The position numbers and the translations under genes are program-made. From Nomia melanderi (taxonomy: Eukaryota > Arthropoda > Insecta > Hymenoptera > Halictidae), in NCBI RefSeq assembly GCF_051020985.1, contig NW_027475138.1:1240001-1304000 (forward strand): a stretch of 64,000 nt of DNA. The letters are read 5' to 3'. This document shows, piece by piece, positions 36,912 to 48,814 of the stretch (the first letter of the stretch is position 1; every line of letters starts with the position of its first letter). The notes beneath the pieces are model-generated. The model worked only from the letters and a program-made list of their open reading frames with translations. It was not told where the DNA came from and did no database searches.

Positions 36912-38461
36912 ACACATCGGCCGGACACTCAGGGTCAGGGGAAAATCCAATATATATCTGGTGATATCTCGGGTGCTATTACAGATAGCGCAATAAACCA
37001 AAGTGAATTATCTGCAGGAGGCCCTGGCGCATGAATCTGTGCAGCAGGAACGACCTCGGGCCACCAGGGGCTGAGAAAACGACCGTCTCATGGGGCCGGA
37101 CACTCAGGGTCAGTGAAAAATCCAATATATATCTGGTGATATCTCGGCTGCTATGTCAGATAGCGCAATAAATCAAAGTGCATTGTCTGTAGGAGGCCCT
37201 GGCGCATGAATCTGTGCAGCGGGAACGACCTCGGACCTCCAGGGGCCGAGAAAACCACAGTCTCATGGGGCCGGACACTCAGGGTCAGGGGAAAATCCAG
37301 TATATATCTGGTGATATCTCGGGTGCTATTAGAGATAGCGCAATAAACCAAAGTGAATTATCTGCAGGAGGCGCTGGCGCATGAATCTGTGCAGCGGGAA
37401 CGTCCTCGGACCTCCAGGGGCCGAGACAACCACAGTCTCATGGGGCCGGACACTCAGGGTCAGGGGAAAATCCAATATATATCTGGTGATATCTCGGGTG
37501 CTATTACAGATAGCGCAATAAATCAAAGTGCATTGTCTGTAGGAGGCCCTGGCGCATGAATCTGTGCAGCGGGAACGACCTCGGACCATCAGGGGCCGAA
37601 AAAACCACAGTCTCATGTGGCCGGACACTCAGGGTCAGGGAAAAATCCATTATATATCTGGTGATATATCGGGTGCCATTAGAGATAGCTCGATAAATCA
37701 AAGTGCATTGTCTGCAGGAGGCCCTGACGCATGAATCTGTGCAGCGGGAACGACCTCGGATCTTGAGGGGCCGATAAAACCACCGTCTCATGGGGCCGGA
37801 CACTCAGGGTCAGGGGAAAATCCAATATATATCTGGTGATATCTCGGGTGCTATTACAGATAGCGCAATAAACCAAAGTAAATTATCTGCAGGAGGCCCT
37901 GGCGCATGAATCTGTGCAGCGGGAACGACCTCGGGCCACCAGGGGCTGAGAAAACGACCGTCTCATGGGGCCGGACACTCAGGGTCAGTGAAAAATCCAA
38001 TATATATCTGGTGATATCTCGGCTGCTATGTCAGATAGCGCAATAAATCAAAGTGCATTGTCTGTAGGAGGCCCTGGCGCATGAATCTGTGCAGCGGGAA
38101 CGACCTCGGACCTCCAGGGGCCGAGAAAACCACAGTCTCATGGGGCCGGACACTCAGGGTCAGGGGAAAATCCAGTATATATCTGGTGATATCTCGGGTG
38201 CTATTAGAGATAGCGCAATAAACAAAAGTGAATTATCTGCAGGAGGCGCTGGCGCATGAATCTGTGCAGCGGGAACGTCCTCGGACCTCCAGGGGCCGAG
38301 ACAACCACAGTCTCATGGGGCCGGACACTCAGGGTCAGGGGAAAATCCAATATATATCTGGTGATATCTCGGGTGCTATTACAGATAGCGCAATAAATCA
38401 AAGTGCATTGTCTGTAGGAGGCCCTGGCGCATGAATCTGTGCAGCGGGAACGACCTTGGAC
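36912..38461 (+). repeat. 875-bp tandem pair in domain V
   Basis: About 36,912-37,586 repeats at about 37,787-38,461 with an 875-bp offset. Shared rare motifs are CTCGGGCCACCAGGGGCTGAG and TCGGCTGCTATGTCAGATAG. Differences include CAGCAGG versus CAGCGGG and AAAGTGAATT versus AAAGTAAATT. It is a 5-monomer unit like the one at 7.5-9.5 kb but with different monomer content, so it arose independently. Confidence 0.8.
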
Positions 38462-40760
38462 CACCAGGGGCCGAGAAAACCACCGTCTCATGGGGCCGGA
38501 CACTCAGGGTCGAGGAAAAATCCAATATATATCTGGTGATATCTCGGGTGCTATTAGAGATAGCGCGATAAATCAAAGTGAATTATCTGCAGGAGGCCCT
38601 GGCGCATGCATCTGTGCAGCGGGAACGACCTCGGACCACCAGGGGCCGAGAAAACCACAGACACATGGGGCGGAGACTCAGGGTCGGGGAAAAATCCAAT
38701 ATATATCTGGTGATATCTCGGGTGCTATTACAGATAGCGCGATAAATCAAAGTGCATTGTCTGTAGGAGGCACAGGCGAATGAGTCTGTGCAGCAGGAAC
38801 GACCTCGGACCACCAGGGGCCGAAAAAACCACAGTCTCATAGGGCCGGATACTCAGGGTCAGGGTAAAATCCAATATATATCTGGTGATATCTCGGGTGC
38901 TATTACAGATAGCGCAATAAATCAAAGTGCATTGTCTGTAGGAGGCCCTGGCGCATGAATCTGTGAAGGGGGAACGACCTCGCACCACCAGGGGCCGAGA
39001 AAACCACAGTCTCATGGGGCCGGACACTCAGGGTCAGGGGAAAATCCAGTATATATCTGGTGATATCTCGGGTGCTTTTAGAGATAGCGCAATAAACCAA
39101 AGTGAATTATCCGCAGGAGGCCCTGGCGCATGAATCTGTGCAGCGGGAACGTCCTCGGACCTCCAGGGGCCGAGACAACCACCGTCTCATGGGGCCGGAC
39201 ACTCAGGGTCAGGGTAAAATCCAATATATATCTGGTGATATCTCGGGTACTATTACAGATAGCGCAATAAATCAATGTGCATTGTCTGTAGGAGGCCCTG
39301 GCGCATGAATCTGTGCAGCGGGAACGACCTCGGACCACCAGGGGCCGAAAAAACCACAGTCTCATGGGGCCGGACACTCAGGGTCAGGGTAAATTCCAAT
39401 ATATATCTGGTGATATCTCGGGTGCTATTAGAGATAGCGCAATAGATCAAAGTGCATTGTCTGTAGGAGACACTGGCGCATGAACCTGTGCAGCGGGAAC
39501 GACCTCGGACCACCAGGGGCCGAGAAAACGACCGTCTCATGGGGCCGGACGCTCAGGGTCAGTGAAAAATCCAATATATATCTGGTGATATCTCGGGTGC
39601 TATTAGAGATAGCGCAATAAACCAAAGTGAATTATCTGCAGGAGGCCCTGGCGCATGAATCTGTGCAAGGGGAACGACCTCGGACCACCAGGGGCCGAGA
39701 AAACCACAGTCTCATGGGGCCGGACACTCAGGGTCAGGGAAAAATCCATTATATATCTGGTGATATATCGGGTACCATTAGAGATAGCGCGATAAATCAA
39801 AGTGCATTGTCTGCAGGAGGCCCTGACGCATGAATCTGTGCAGCAGGAACGACCTCGGACCACCAGGGGCCGAAAAAACCACAGTCTCATGGGGCCGGAC
39901 ACTCAGGGTCAGGGTAAAATCCAATATATATCTGGTGATATCTCGGGTGCTATTACAGATAGCGCAATAAATCAAAGTGCATTGTCTGTAGGAGGCCCTG
40001 GCGCATGAATCTGTGCAGCGGGAACGACCTCGGACCACCAGGGGCCGAGAAAACCACAGTCTCATGGAGCCGGACACTCAGGGTCAGGGGAAAATCCAAT
40101 ATATATCTGGTGATATCTCGGGTGCTATTACAGATAGCGCAATAAATCAAAGTGAATTATCTGCAGGAGGCCCTGGCGCATGAATCTGGCAAGCGGGAAC
40201 GACCTCGGACCACCAGGGGCCGAGAAAACCGCAGTCACATGGGGACGGTCACTCAGGGTCAGGGGAAAATCCAATATATATCTGGTGATATGTCGGGAGC
40301 TATTACAGATAGCGCAATAAATCGAAGTTCATTGTCTGGAGGAGGCCCTGGCGCATGAATCTGTGCAGCGGGAACGACCTCGGTCCACCTGGGGCCGAGA
40401 AAACCACCGTCTCATGGGGCTGGACACTCAGGGTGAGGGTAATATCCAATATATATCTGGTGATATCTCGGGTGCTATTACAGATAGCGCAATAAATCAA
40501 AGTGCATTGTCTGTAGGAGGCCCTGGCGCATGAACCTGTGCAGCGGCAACGACCTCGGACCACCAGGGGCCGAGAAAACCACAGTCTCATGGGGCCGGAC
40601 ACTCTGGGTCAGGGGAAAATCCAATATATATCTGGTGATATCTCGGGTGCAATTACGGATAGCGCAAGAAACCAAAGTGCATTGTCTGTAGGAGGCCCTT
40701 GCGAATGAATCTGTGCCGCAGGAACGACCTCGGACCACCAGTGGCCGAGAAAATTACAGA

Positions 40761-40790
40761 TATTCGGAATCCGTCACCCAAGATCATGTA
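40761..40790 (+). repeat. Diverged 30-bp block, copy 1
   Basis: Consensus positions 146-175 are replaced by a sequence starting TATTCGGAATCC and ending CATGTA, of the same length as the normal block. Aligned without gaps, the middle ten bases agree at 7 of 10 and the last ten at 5 of 10, while the first ten agree at only 2. It is thus a homologous but very old or captured variant and not an insertion. This copy has AGATCATGTA where the other three read AGGTCATGTA. Confidence 0.88.
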
Positions 40791-41460
40791 AAAATCCAGC
40801 AAATATCTGGTGATATCTCGGGTGCTATTAGAGATAGCGCAATAAATCAAAGTGCATTGTCTGTAGGAGGCCCAGGCGAATGAATCTGGCCAGCAGGAAC
40901 GACCTCCGACCACCAGGGGCCGAGTAAACCACCGTCTCATGGGGCCGGACACTCAGGGTCAGGGAAAAATCCAATATATATCTGGTGATATCTCGGGTGC
41001 TATTACAGATAGCGCAATAAATCAAAGTGCATTGTCTGTAGGAGGCCCAGGCGAATAAATCTGGCCAGCGGGAACGACCTCGGACCACCAGGGGCCAAGA
41101 AAACCACCGTCTCATGGCGCCGGACACTCAGGATCAGGGAAAAATCCAATATATATCTGGTGATATCTCGGGTGCTATTAGAGATAGCGCAATAAATCAA
41201 AGTGCATTGTCTGTAGGAGGCCCAGGCGCATGAATCTGGCCAGCGGGAACGACCTCGGACCACCAGGGGCCGAGAAAACCACAGTCTCATGGGGCCGGAC
41301 ACTCAGGGTCAGGGGAAATTCCAATATATATTTGGTGATATCTCGGGTGCTATTACAGATAGCTTAATAAATCAAAGTGCATTGTCTGTAGGAGGCCCAG
41401 GCGAATGAATCTGTGCAGCGGTAACGACCTCAGACCACCAGGGGCCGAGGAAATTATAGA

Positions 41461-41490
41461 TATTCGGAATCCGTCACCCAAGGTCATGTA
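41461..41490 (+). repeat. Diverged 30-bp block, copy 2
   Basis: 700 bp (4 monomers) after copy 1. It is preceded by AATTATAGA and by a GGCCCAGGCGAATGAATCTG monomer with CAGCGGTAACG. Confidence 0.88.
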
Positions 41491-43035
41491 AAAATCCAGC
41501 ATATATCTGGTGATATCTCGGGTGCTATTACAGATAGCGCAATAAATCAAAGTGCATTGTCTATAGGAGGCCCTGGCGCATGAATCTGTGCAGCGGGAAC
41601 GACCTCGGAACACCAGGGACCGAGAAAACCACCGTCTCATGGGGCCGGACACTCGGGGTCAGTGAAATATCCAATATATATGTGTTGATATCTCGGGTGC
41701 TATTAGAGATAGCGCAATAAACCATAGTGAATTATCTGCAGGAGGCCCTGGCGCATGAATCTGTACAACGGGAGCGACCTCGGACCACCAGGGGCCGAGA
41801 AAACCACAGTCTCATGGGGCCGGACACTCAGGGTCAGGGGAAAATCCAATATAGATCTGGTGATATCTCGGGTGCCATTACAGATAGCGCAATAAACCAA
41901 AGTGAATTATCTGCAGGAGGCCCTGGCGCATGAATCTGTGCAAGGGGAACGACCTCGGACCACCAGGGACCGAGAAAACTACCGTCTCATGGGGCCGGAC
42001 ACTCAGGGTCAGTGAAAAATCCAATATATATGTGGTGATATCTCGGGTGCTATTACAGATAGCGCAATAAATCAAAGTGAATTATCTGCAGTAGGCCCTG
42101 GCGCATGAATCTGTGCAGCGGGAACGACCTCGGACCACCAGGGGCCGAGAAAACTACCGTCTCATGGGGCCGGTCACTCAGGGTCAGTGAAAAATGCAAT
42201 ATATATCTGCTGATATCTCGGGTGCTATTAGAGATAGCGCAATAAAGCAAAGTGAATTATCTGCAGGAGGCCCTGGCGCATGAATCTGTGCAGCGGGAAC
42301 GACCTCGGACCACCAGGGGCCGAGAAAACGACCGTCTCATGGGGCCGGACACTCAGGGTCAGTGAAAAATCCAATATATATCTGCTGATATCTCGGGTGC
42401 TATTACAGATAGCGCAATAAATCAAAGTGCATTGTCTGTAGGAGGCCCTGGCGCATGAATCTGTGCAGCGGGAACGTCCTCGGACCACCAGGGGCCGAAA
42501 AAACCACGGTCTCATGGGGCCGGAAACTCAGGGTCAGGGAAAAATCCAATATATATCTGGTGATATCTCGGGTGCTATTAGAGATAGCGCAATAAACGAA
42601 AGTGAATTATCTGCAGGAGGCCCTGGCGCATGAATCTGTGCAGCGGGAACGACCTCGGACCACCAGGGGCCAAGAAAACCACCGTCTCATGGCGCCGGAC
42701 ACTCAGGGTCAGGGAAAAATCCAATATATATCTGGTGATATCTCGGGTGCTATTAGAGATAGCGCAATAAATCAAAGTGCATTGTCTGTAGGAGGCCCAG
42801 GCGCATGAATCTGGCCAGCGGGAACGACCTCGGACCACCAGGGGCCGAGAAAACCACAGTCTCATGGGGCCGGACACTCAGGGTCAGGGGAAAATCCAAT
42901 ATATATCTGGTGATATCTCGGGTGCTATTACAGATAGCTTAATAAATCAAAGTGCATTGTCTGTAGGAGGCCCAGGCGAATGAATCTGTGCAGCGGTAAC
43001 GACCTCGGACCACCAGGGGCCGAGAAAATTATAGA

Positions 43036-43065
43036 TATTCGGAATCCGTCACCCAAGGTCATGTA
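43036..43065 (+). repeat. Diverged 30-bp block, copy 3
   Basis: 1,575 bp (9 monomers) after copy 2, inside a segment that as a whole repeats 41.0-41.65 kb. It includes the same CAGCGGTAACG, so it was carried there by the larger duplication. Confidence 0.88.
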
Positions 43066-43765
43066 AAAATCCAGCATATATCTGGTGATATCTCGGGTGC
43101 TATTACAGATAGCGCAATAAAGCAAAGTGCATTGTCTATAGGAGGCCCTGGCGCATGAATCTGTGCAGCGGGAACGACCTCGGAACACCAGGGACCGAGA
43201 AAACCACCGTCCCATGGGGCCGGACACTCGGGGTCAGTGAAATATCCAATATATATGTGTTGATATCTCGGGTGCTATTAGAGATAGCGCAATAAATCAA
43301 AGTGAATTATCTGCAGTAGGCCCTGGCGCATGAATCTGTGCAGCGGGAACGACCTCGGACCAGCAGGGGCCGAGAAAACTACCGTCTCATGGGGCCGGTC
43401 ACTCAGGGTCAGTGAAAAATGCAATATATATCTGCTGATATCTCGGGTGCTATTAGAGATAGCGCAATAAACCATAGTGAATTATCTGCAGGAGGCCCTG
43501 GCGCATGAATCTGTGCAGCGGGAACGACCTCGGACCACCAGGGACCGAGAAAACGACCGTCTCATGGGGCCGGACACTCAGGGTCAGTGAAAAATCCAAT
43601 ATATATCTGCTGATATCTCGGGTGCTATTACAGATAGCGCAATAAATCAAAGTGCATTGTCTGTAGGAGGCCCTGGCGCATGAATCTGTGCAGCGGGAAC
43701 GTCCTCGGACCACCAGGGGCCGAAAAAACCACAGTCTCATGGGGCCGGACACTCAGGGTCAGGGG

Positions 43766-44115
43766 AAAATCCAATATAGATCTGGTGATATCTCGGGTGC
43801 TATTACAGATAGCGCAATAAATCAAAGTGCATTGTCTGTAGGAGGCAGTGGCGCATGAATCTGTGCAACGGGAACGACCTCGGACCACCAGGGGCCGAAA
43901 AAACCACAGTCTCATGGGGCCGGACACTCAGGGTCAGGGGAAAATCCAATATAGATCTGGTGATATCTCGGGTGCTATTACAGATAGCGCAATAAATCAA
44001 AGTGCATTGTCTGTAGGAGGCCGTGGCGCATGAATCTGTGCAACGGGAACGACCTCGGACCACCAGGGGCCGAAAAAAGCACAGTCTCATGGGGCCGGAC
44101 ACTCAGGGTCAGGGG
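43766..44115 (+). repeat. Adjacent pair of BglII-type monomers
   Basis: Two neighbouring monomers both carry AGATCT, GTGCAACGGG and GCCGAAAAAA. They differ at GAGGCAGTGG versus GAGGCCGTGG and near their ends. This is a recent single-monomer duplication within domain VI. Confidence 0.8.
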
Positions 44116-44785
44116 AAAATCCAATATATATCTGGTGATATCTCGGGTGCTATTACAGATAGCCCAATAAATCAAAGTGCATTGTCGGTAGGAGGCCCTG
44201 GCGCATGAATCTGTGCAGCGGGAACGACCTCGGACCACCAGGGGCCGGGAAAACCACAGTCTCATGGGGCCGGACACTCAGGGTCAGGGGAAAATCCAAT
44301 ATATATCTGGTGATATCTCGGGTGCTATTAGAGATAGCGCAATAAACCAAAGTGAATTATCTGCAGGAGGCCCTGGCGCATGCATCTGTGCAGCGGGAAC
44401 GACCTCGGACCACCAGGGGCCAAGAAAACCACCGTGTCATGGCGCCGGACACTCAGGGTCAGGGAAAAATCCAATATATATCTGGTGATATCTCGGGTGC
44501 TATTAGAGATAGCGCAATAAATCAAAGTGCATTGTCTGTAGGAGGCCCAGGCGCATGAATCTGGCCAGCGGGAACGACCTCGGACCACCAGGGGCCGAGA
44601 AAACCACAGTCTCATGGGGCCGGACACTCAGGGTCAGGGGAAAATCCAATATATATCTGGTGATATCTCGGGTGCTATTACAGATAGCGCAATAAATCAA
44701 AGTGCATTGTCTGTAGGAGGCCCAGGCGAATGAATCTGTGCAGCGGGAACGACCTCGGACCACCAGGGGCCGAGAAAATTATAGA

Positions 44786-44815
44786 TATTCGGAATCCGTC
44801 ACCCAAGGTCATGTA
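44786..44815 (+). repeat. Diverged 30-bp block, copy 4
   Basis: 1,750 bp (10 monomers) after copy 3. Here the upstream monomer has the ordinary CAGCGGGAACG, and the following dyad 1 reads TATATCCGGTGATATC. Confidence 0.88.
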
Positions 44816-47800
44816 AAAATCCAGCATATATCCGGTGATATCTCGGGTGCTATTACAGATAGCGCAATAAACCAAAGTGAATTATCTGCAGGAGGCCCTG
44901 GCGCATGCATCTGTGCAGCGGGAACGACCTCGGACCACCAGGGGCCAAGAAAACTACCGTCTCATGGCGCCGGACACTCAGGGTCAGGGAAAAATCCAAT
45001 ATATATCTGGTGATATCTCGGGTGCTATTAGAGATAGCGCAATAAATCAAAGTGCATTGTCTGTAGGAGATCCTGGCGCATGAACCTGTGCAGCGGGCAC
45101 GACCTCGGACCACCAGGGGCCGAGAAAACGACCGTCTCATGGGGCCGGACGCTCAGGGTCAGTGAAAAATCCAATATATATCTGGTGATATCTCGGGTGC
45201 TATTAGTGATAGCGCAATAAACCAAAGTGAATTATCTGCAGGAGGCCCTGGCGCATGAATCTGTACAACGGGAGCGACCTCGGACCACCAGGGGCCGAGA
45301 AAACCACAGTCTCATGGGGCCGGACACTCAGGGTCAGGGGAAAATCCAATATAGATCTGGTGATATCTCGGGTGCCATTACAGATAGCGCAATAAACCAA
45401 AGTGAATTATCTGCAGGAGGCCCTGGCGCATGAATCTGTGCAAGGGGAACGACCTCGGACCACCAGGGGCCGAGAAAACCACAGTCTCATGCGGCCGGAC
45501 TGTCAGGGTCAGGGAAAAATACAATATATATCAGGTGATATCTCGGGTGCTATTAGAGATAGCGAAATAAATCAAAGTGCATTGTCTGTAGGAGTTCCTG
45601 GCGCATGAATCTGTGCAGCGGGAACGACCTCGGACCACCAGGGACCGAGAAAACTACCGTCTCATGGGGCCGGACACTCAGGGTCAGTGAAAAATCCAAT
45701 ATATATGTGGTGATATCTCGGGTGCTATTACAGATAGCGCAATAAATCAAAGTGAATTATCTGCAGTAGGCCCTGGCGCATGAATCTGTGCAGCGGGAAC
45801 GACCTCGGACCACCAGGGGCCGAGAAAACTACCGTCTCATGGGGCCGGTCACTCAGGGTCAGTGAAAAATGCAATATATATCTGCTGATATCTCGGGTGC
45901 TATTAGAGATAGCGCAATAAACCAAAGTGAATTATCTCCAGGAGGCCCTGGCGCACGAATCTGTGCAGCGGGAACGACCTCGGACCACCAGGGGCCGAGA
46001 ATACGACCGTCTCATGGGGCCGGACACTCAGGGTCAGTGAAAAATCCAATATATATCTGCCGATATCTCGGGTGCTATTACAGATAGCGCAATAAATCAA
46101 AGTGCATTGTCTGTAGGAGGCCCTGGCGCATGAATCTGTGCAGCGGGAACATCCTCGGTCCACCAGGGGCCGAAAAAACCACAGTCTCATTGGGCCGGTC
46201 ACTCAGAGTCAGTGAAAAATCCAATATATATCTGCTGATATCTCGGGTGCTATTAGAGATAGCGCAATAAACCAAAGTGAATTATCTGCAGGTGGCCCTG
46301 GCGCATGAATCTGTGCAGCGGGAACGACCTCGGACCACCAGGGGCCGAGAAAACGACCGTCTCATGGGGCCGGACACTCAGGGTCAGTGAATAATTCAAT
46401 ATATATCTGCTGATATATCGGGTGCTATTACAGATAGCGCAATAAATCAAAGTGCATTGTCTGTAGGAGGCCCTGGCGCATGAATCTGTGCAGCGGGAAC
46501 GACCTCGGACCACCAGGGGCCGAAAAAACCACTGTCTCATGGGGCCGGACACTCAGGGTCAGGGTAAAATCCAATATATATCTGGTGATATCTCGAGTGC
46601 TATTACAGGTAGCGCAATAAATCAAAGTGCATTGTCTGTAGGAGGCCCTGGCGCATGAATCTGTGCAGCGGGAACGACCTCGGAACACCAGGGACCGAGA
46701 AAACCACCGTCTCATGGGGCCGGACACTCAGGGTCACGGTAATATCCAATATATATTTGGTGATATCTCGGGTGCTATTACAGATAGCGCAATAAATCAA
46801 AGTGCATTGTCTGTAGGAGGCCCTGGCGCATGAATCTGTGCAACGGGAACGACCTCGGACCACCAGGGGCCGAGAAAAGCACAGTCTCATGGGGCCGGAC
46901 ACTCAGGGTCAGGGTAAAATCCAATATATTTCTGGTGATATCTCGGGTGCTATTAGAGATAGCGCAATAAACCAAAGTGATTTATCTGCAGGAGGCCCTG
47001 GCGCATGAATCTGTGCAGCGGGAACGACCTCGGACCACCAGGGGCCGAGAAAACGACAGTCTCATGGGGCCGGACACTCAGGGTCAGTGAAAAATCCAAT
47101 ATATATCTGGTGATATCTCGGGTGCTCTTACAGATAGCGCAATAAATCAAAGTGCATTGTCTGTAGGAGGCCCTGGCGCATGAATCTGTGCAGCGGGAAC
47201 GACCTCGGACCACCAGGGGCCGAGAGAACCACAGTCTCATTGGGCCGGACACTCAGGGTAAGGGGAAAATCCAGTATATATCTCTTGATATCTCGGGTGC
47301 TATTAGAGATAGCGCAATAAACCAAAGTCAATTATCTGCAGGAGGCCCTGGCGCATGTATCTGTGCAGCGGGAACGTCCTCGGACCTCCAGGGGCTGAGA
47401 CAACCACCGTCACATGGGGCCGGACACTCAGGGTCAGGGTAAAATCCAATATATATCTGGTGATATCTCGGGTGCTATTACAGATAGCGCAATAAATCAA
47501 AGTGCATTGTCTGTAGGAGGCCCTGGCGCATGAATCTGTGCAGCGGGAACGACCTCGGAACACCAGGGGCCGAGAAAACCACCGTCTCATGGGGCCGCAC
47601 ACTCAGGGTCAGAGTAAAATCCAATATATACCTGGTGATATCGCGGGTGCTATTACAGATAGCGCAATAAATCAAAGTGCATTGTCTGTAGGAGGCCCTG
47701 GCGCATGAATCTGTACAGCGGGAACGACCACGGAACACCAGGGGCCGAGAAAACCACAGTCTCATTGGGCCGGACACTCAGGGTCAGGGAAAATCCAATA

Positions 47801-48664
47801 TATATCTGGTGATATCACGGGTGCTATTAGAGATAGCGCAATAAATCAAAGTGCATTGTCTGTAGGAGGCCCTGGCGCATGAACCTGTGCAGCGGGAACG
47901 ACCTCGGACCACCAGGGGCCGAGAAAACGACCGTCTCATGGGGCCGGACGCTCAGGGTCAGTGAAAAATCCAATATATATCTGGTGATATCTCGGGTGCT
48001 ATTAGAGATAGCGCAATAAACCAAAGTGAATTATCTGCAGGAGGCCCTGGCGCATGAATCTGTGCAACGGGAACGACCTCGGACCACCAGGGGCCGAGAA
48101 AACGACCGTCTCATGGGGCCGGACGCTCAGGGTCAGTGAAAAATCCAATATATATCTGGTGATATCTCGGGTGCTATTACAGATAGCGCAATAAATCAAA
48201 GTGCATTGTCTGTAGGAGACGCTGGCGCATGAACCTATGCAGAGGGAACGTTCTCGGACCACCAGGGGCCGAGAAAACGACCGTCTCATGGGGCCGGACG
48301 CTCAGGGTCAGTGAAAAATCCAATATATATCTGGTGATATCTCGGGTGCTATTAGAGATAGCGCAATAAACCAAAGTGCATTACCTGCAGGAGGCCCTGG
48401 CGCATGAATCTGTGCAACGGGAACGACCTCGGACCACCAGGGGCCGAGAAAACCACAGTCTCATGGGGCCGGATACTCAGGGTCAGGGGAAAATCCAATA
48501 TAGATCTGGTGATATCTCGGGTGCTATTACAGATAGCGCAATAAATCATAGTGCATTGTCTGTAGGAGGCCCTGGCGCATGAATCTGGCCAGCGGGAACG
48601 ACCTCGGACCACCAGCGGCCGAGAATACCACCGTCTCATGGGGCCGGACACTCAGGGTCGGGGA

Positions 48665-48814
48665 AAAATCCAATATATATCTGGTGATATCTCGGGTGAT
48701 ATTAGAGATAGAGCAATAAACCAAAGTGAATTGTCTGCAGGAGGCCCTGGCGCATGAATCTGTGCAGCGGGAACGATCTCGGACCATCAGGGGCCGGACA
48801 CTCAGGGTCAGGGG
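48665..48814 (+). repeat. Short 150-bp monomer with a 25-bp deletion
   Basis: The sequence runs CCATCAGGGGCCGGACACTC, fusing consensus 126-131 directly to 157. The lost 25 bp equal the spacing between the two GGGGCC direct repeats of each monomer (126-131 and 151-156), and one GGGGCC remains at 48,790-48,795. Slippage or recombination between the short repeats explains it. It is the only deletion above 1 bp in the window. Confidence 0.93.

Larger units (their letters stand above)
35058..40650 (+). repeat. Array domain V: heterogeneous monomers
   Basis: Monomers here share fewer long blocks with each other and hold more private substitutions. Examples are GACACATCGGCC near 36,910, a GACACATGGGGCGG monomer near 38,665, GATCTTGAGGGG near 37,760 and GATATATCGGGT near 37,665 and 39,765. 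Two indels (36,911 and 38,671) fall here. BglII-type copies are essentially absent. The boundaries are by eye. Confidence 0.7.
40651..47790 (+). repeat. Array domain VI: most divergent monomers
   Basis: Marked by GGCCCAGGCG with GAATGAATCTG or GAATAAATCTG (40.87-44.73 kb), by TATATCTGCTGATATC monomers, and by four copies of a strongly diverged 30-bp block. Segments recur locally at 1,225, 1,575, 3,500 and 3,675 bp; for example 41.0-41.65 kb matches 42.58-43.23 kb at 1,575 bp. Phase is kept throughout at 175 bp. Confidence 0.75.

Noticed and set aside
40761..40790. Transposon or foreign insertion in domain VI
   Set aside because: The block replaces an equal length of the monomer, aligns partly with it and does not shift the 175-bp phase. 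There are no terminal repeats or target duplications.
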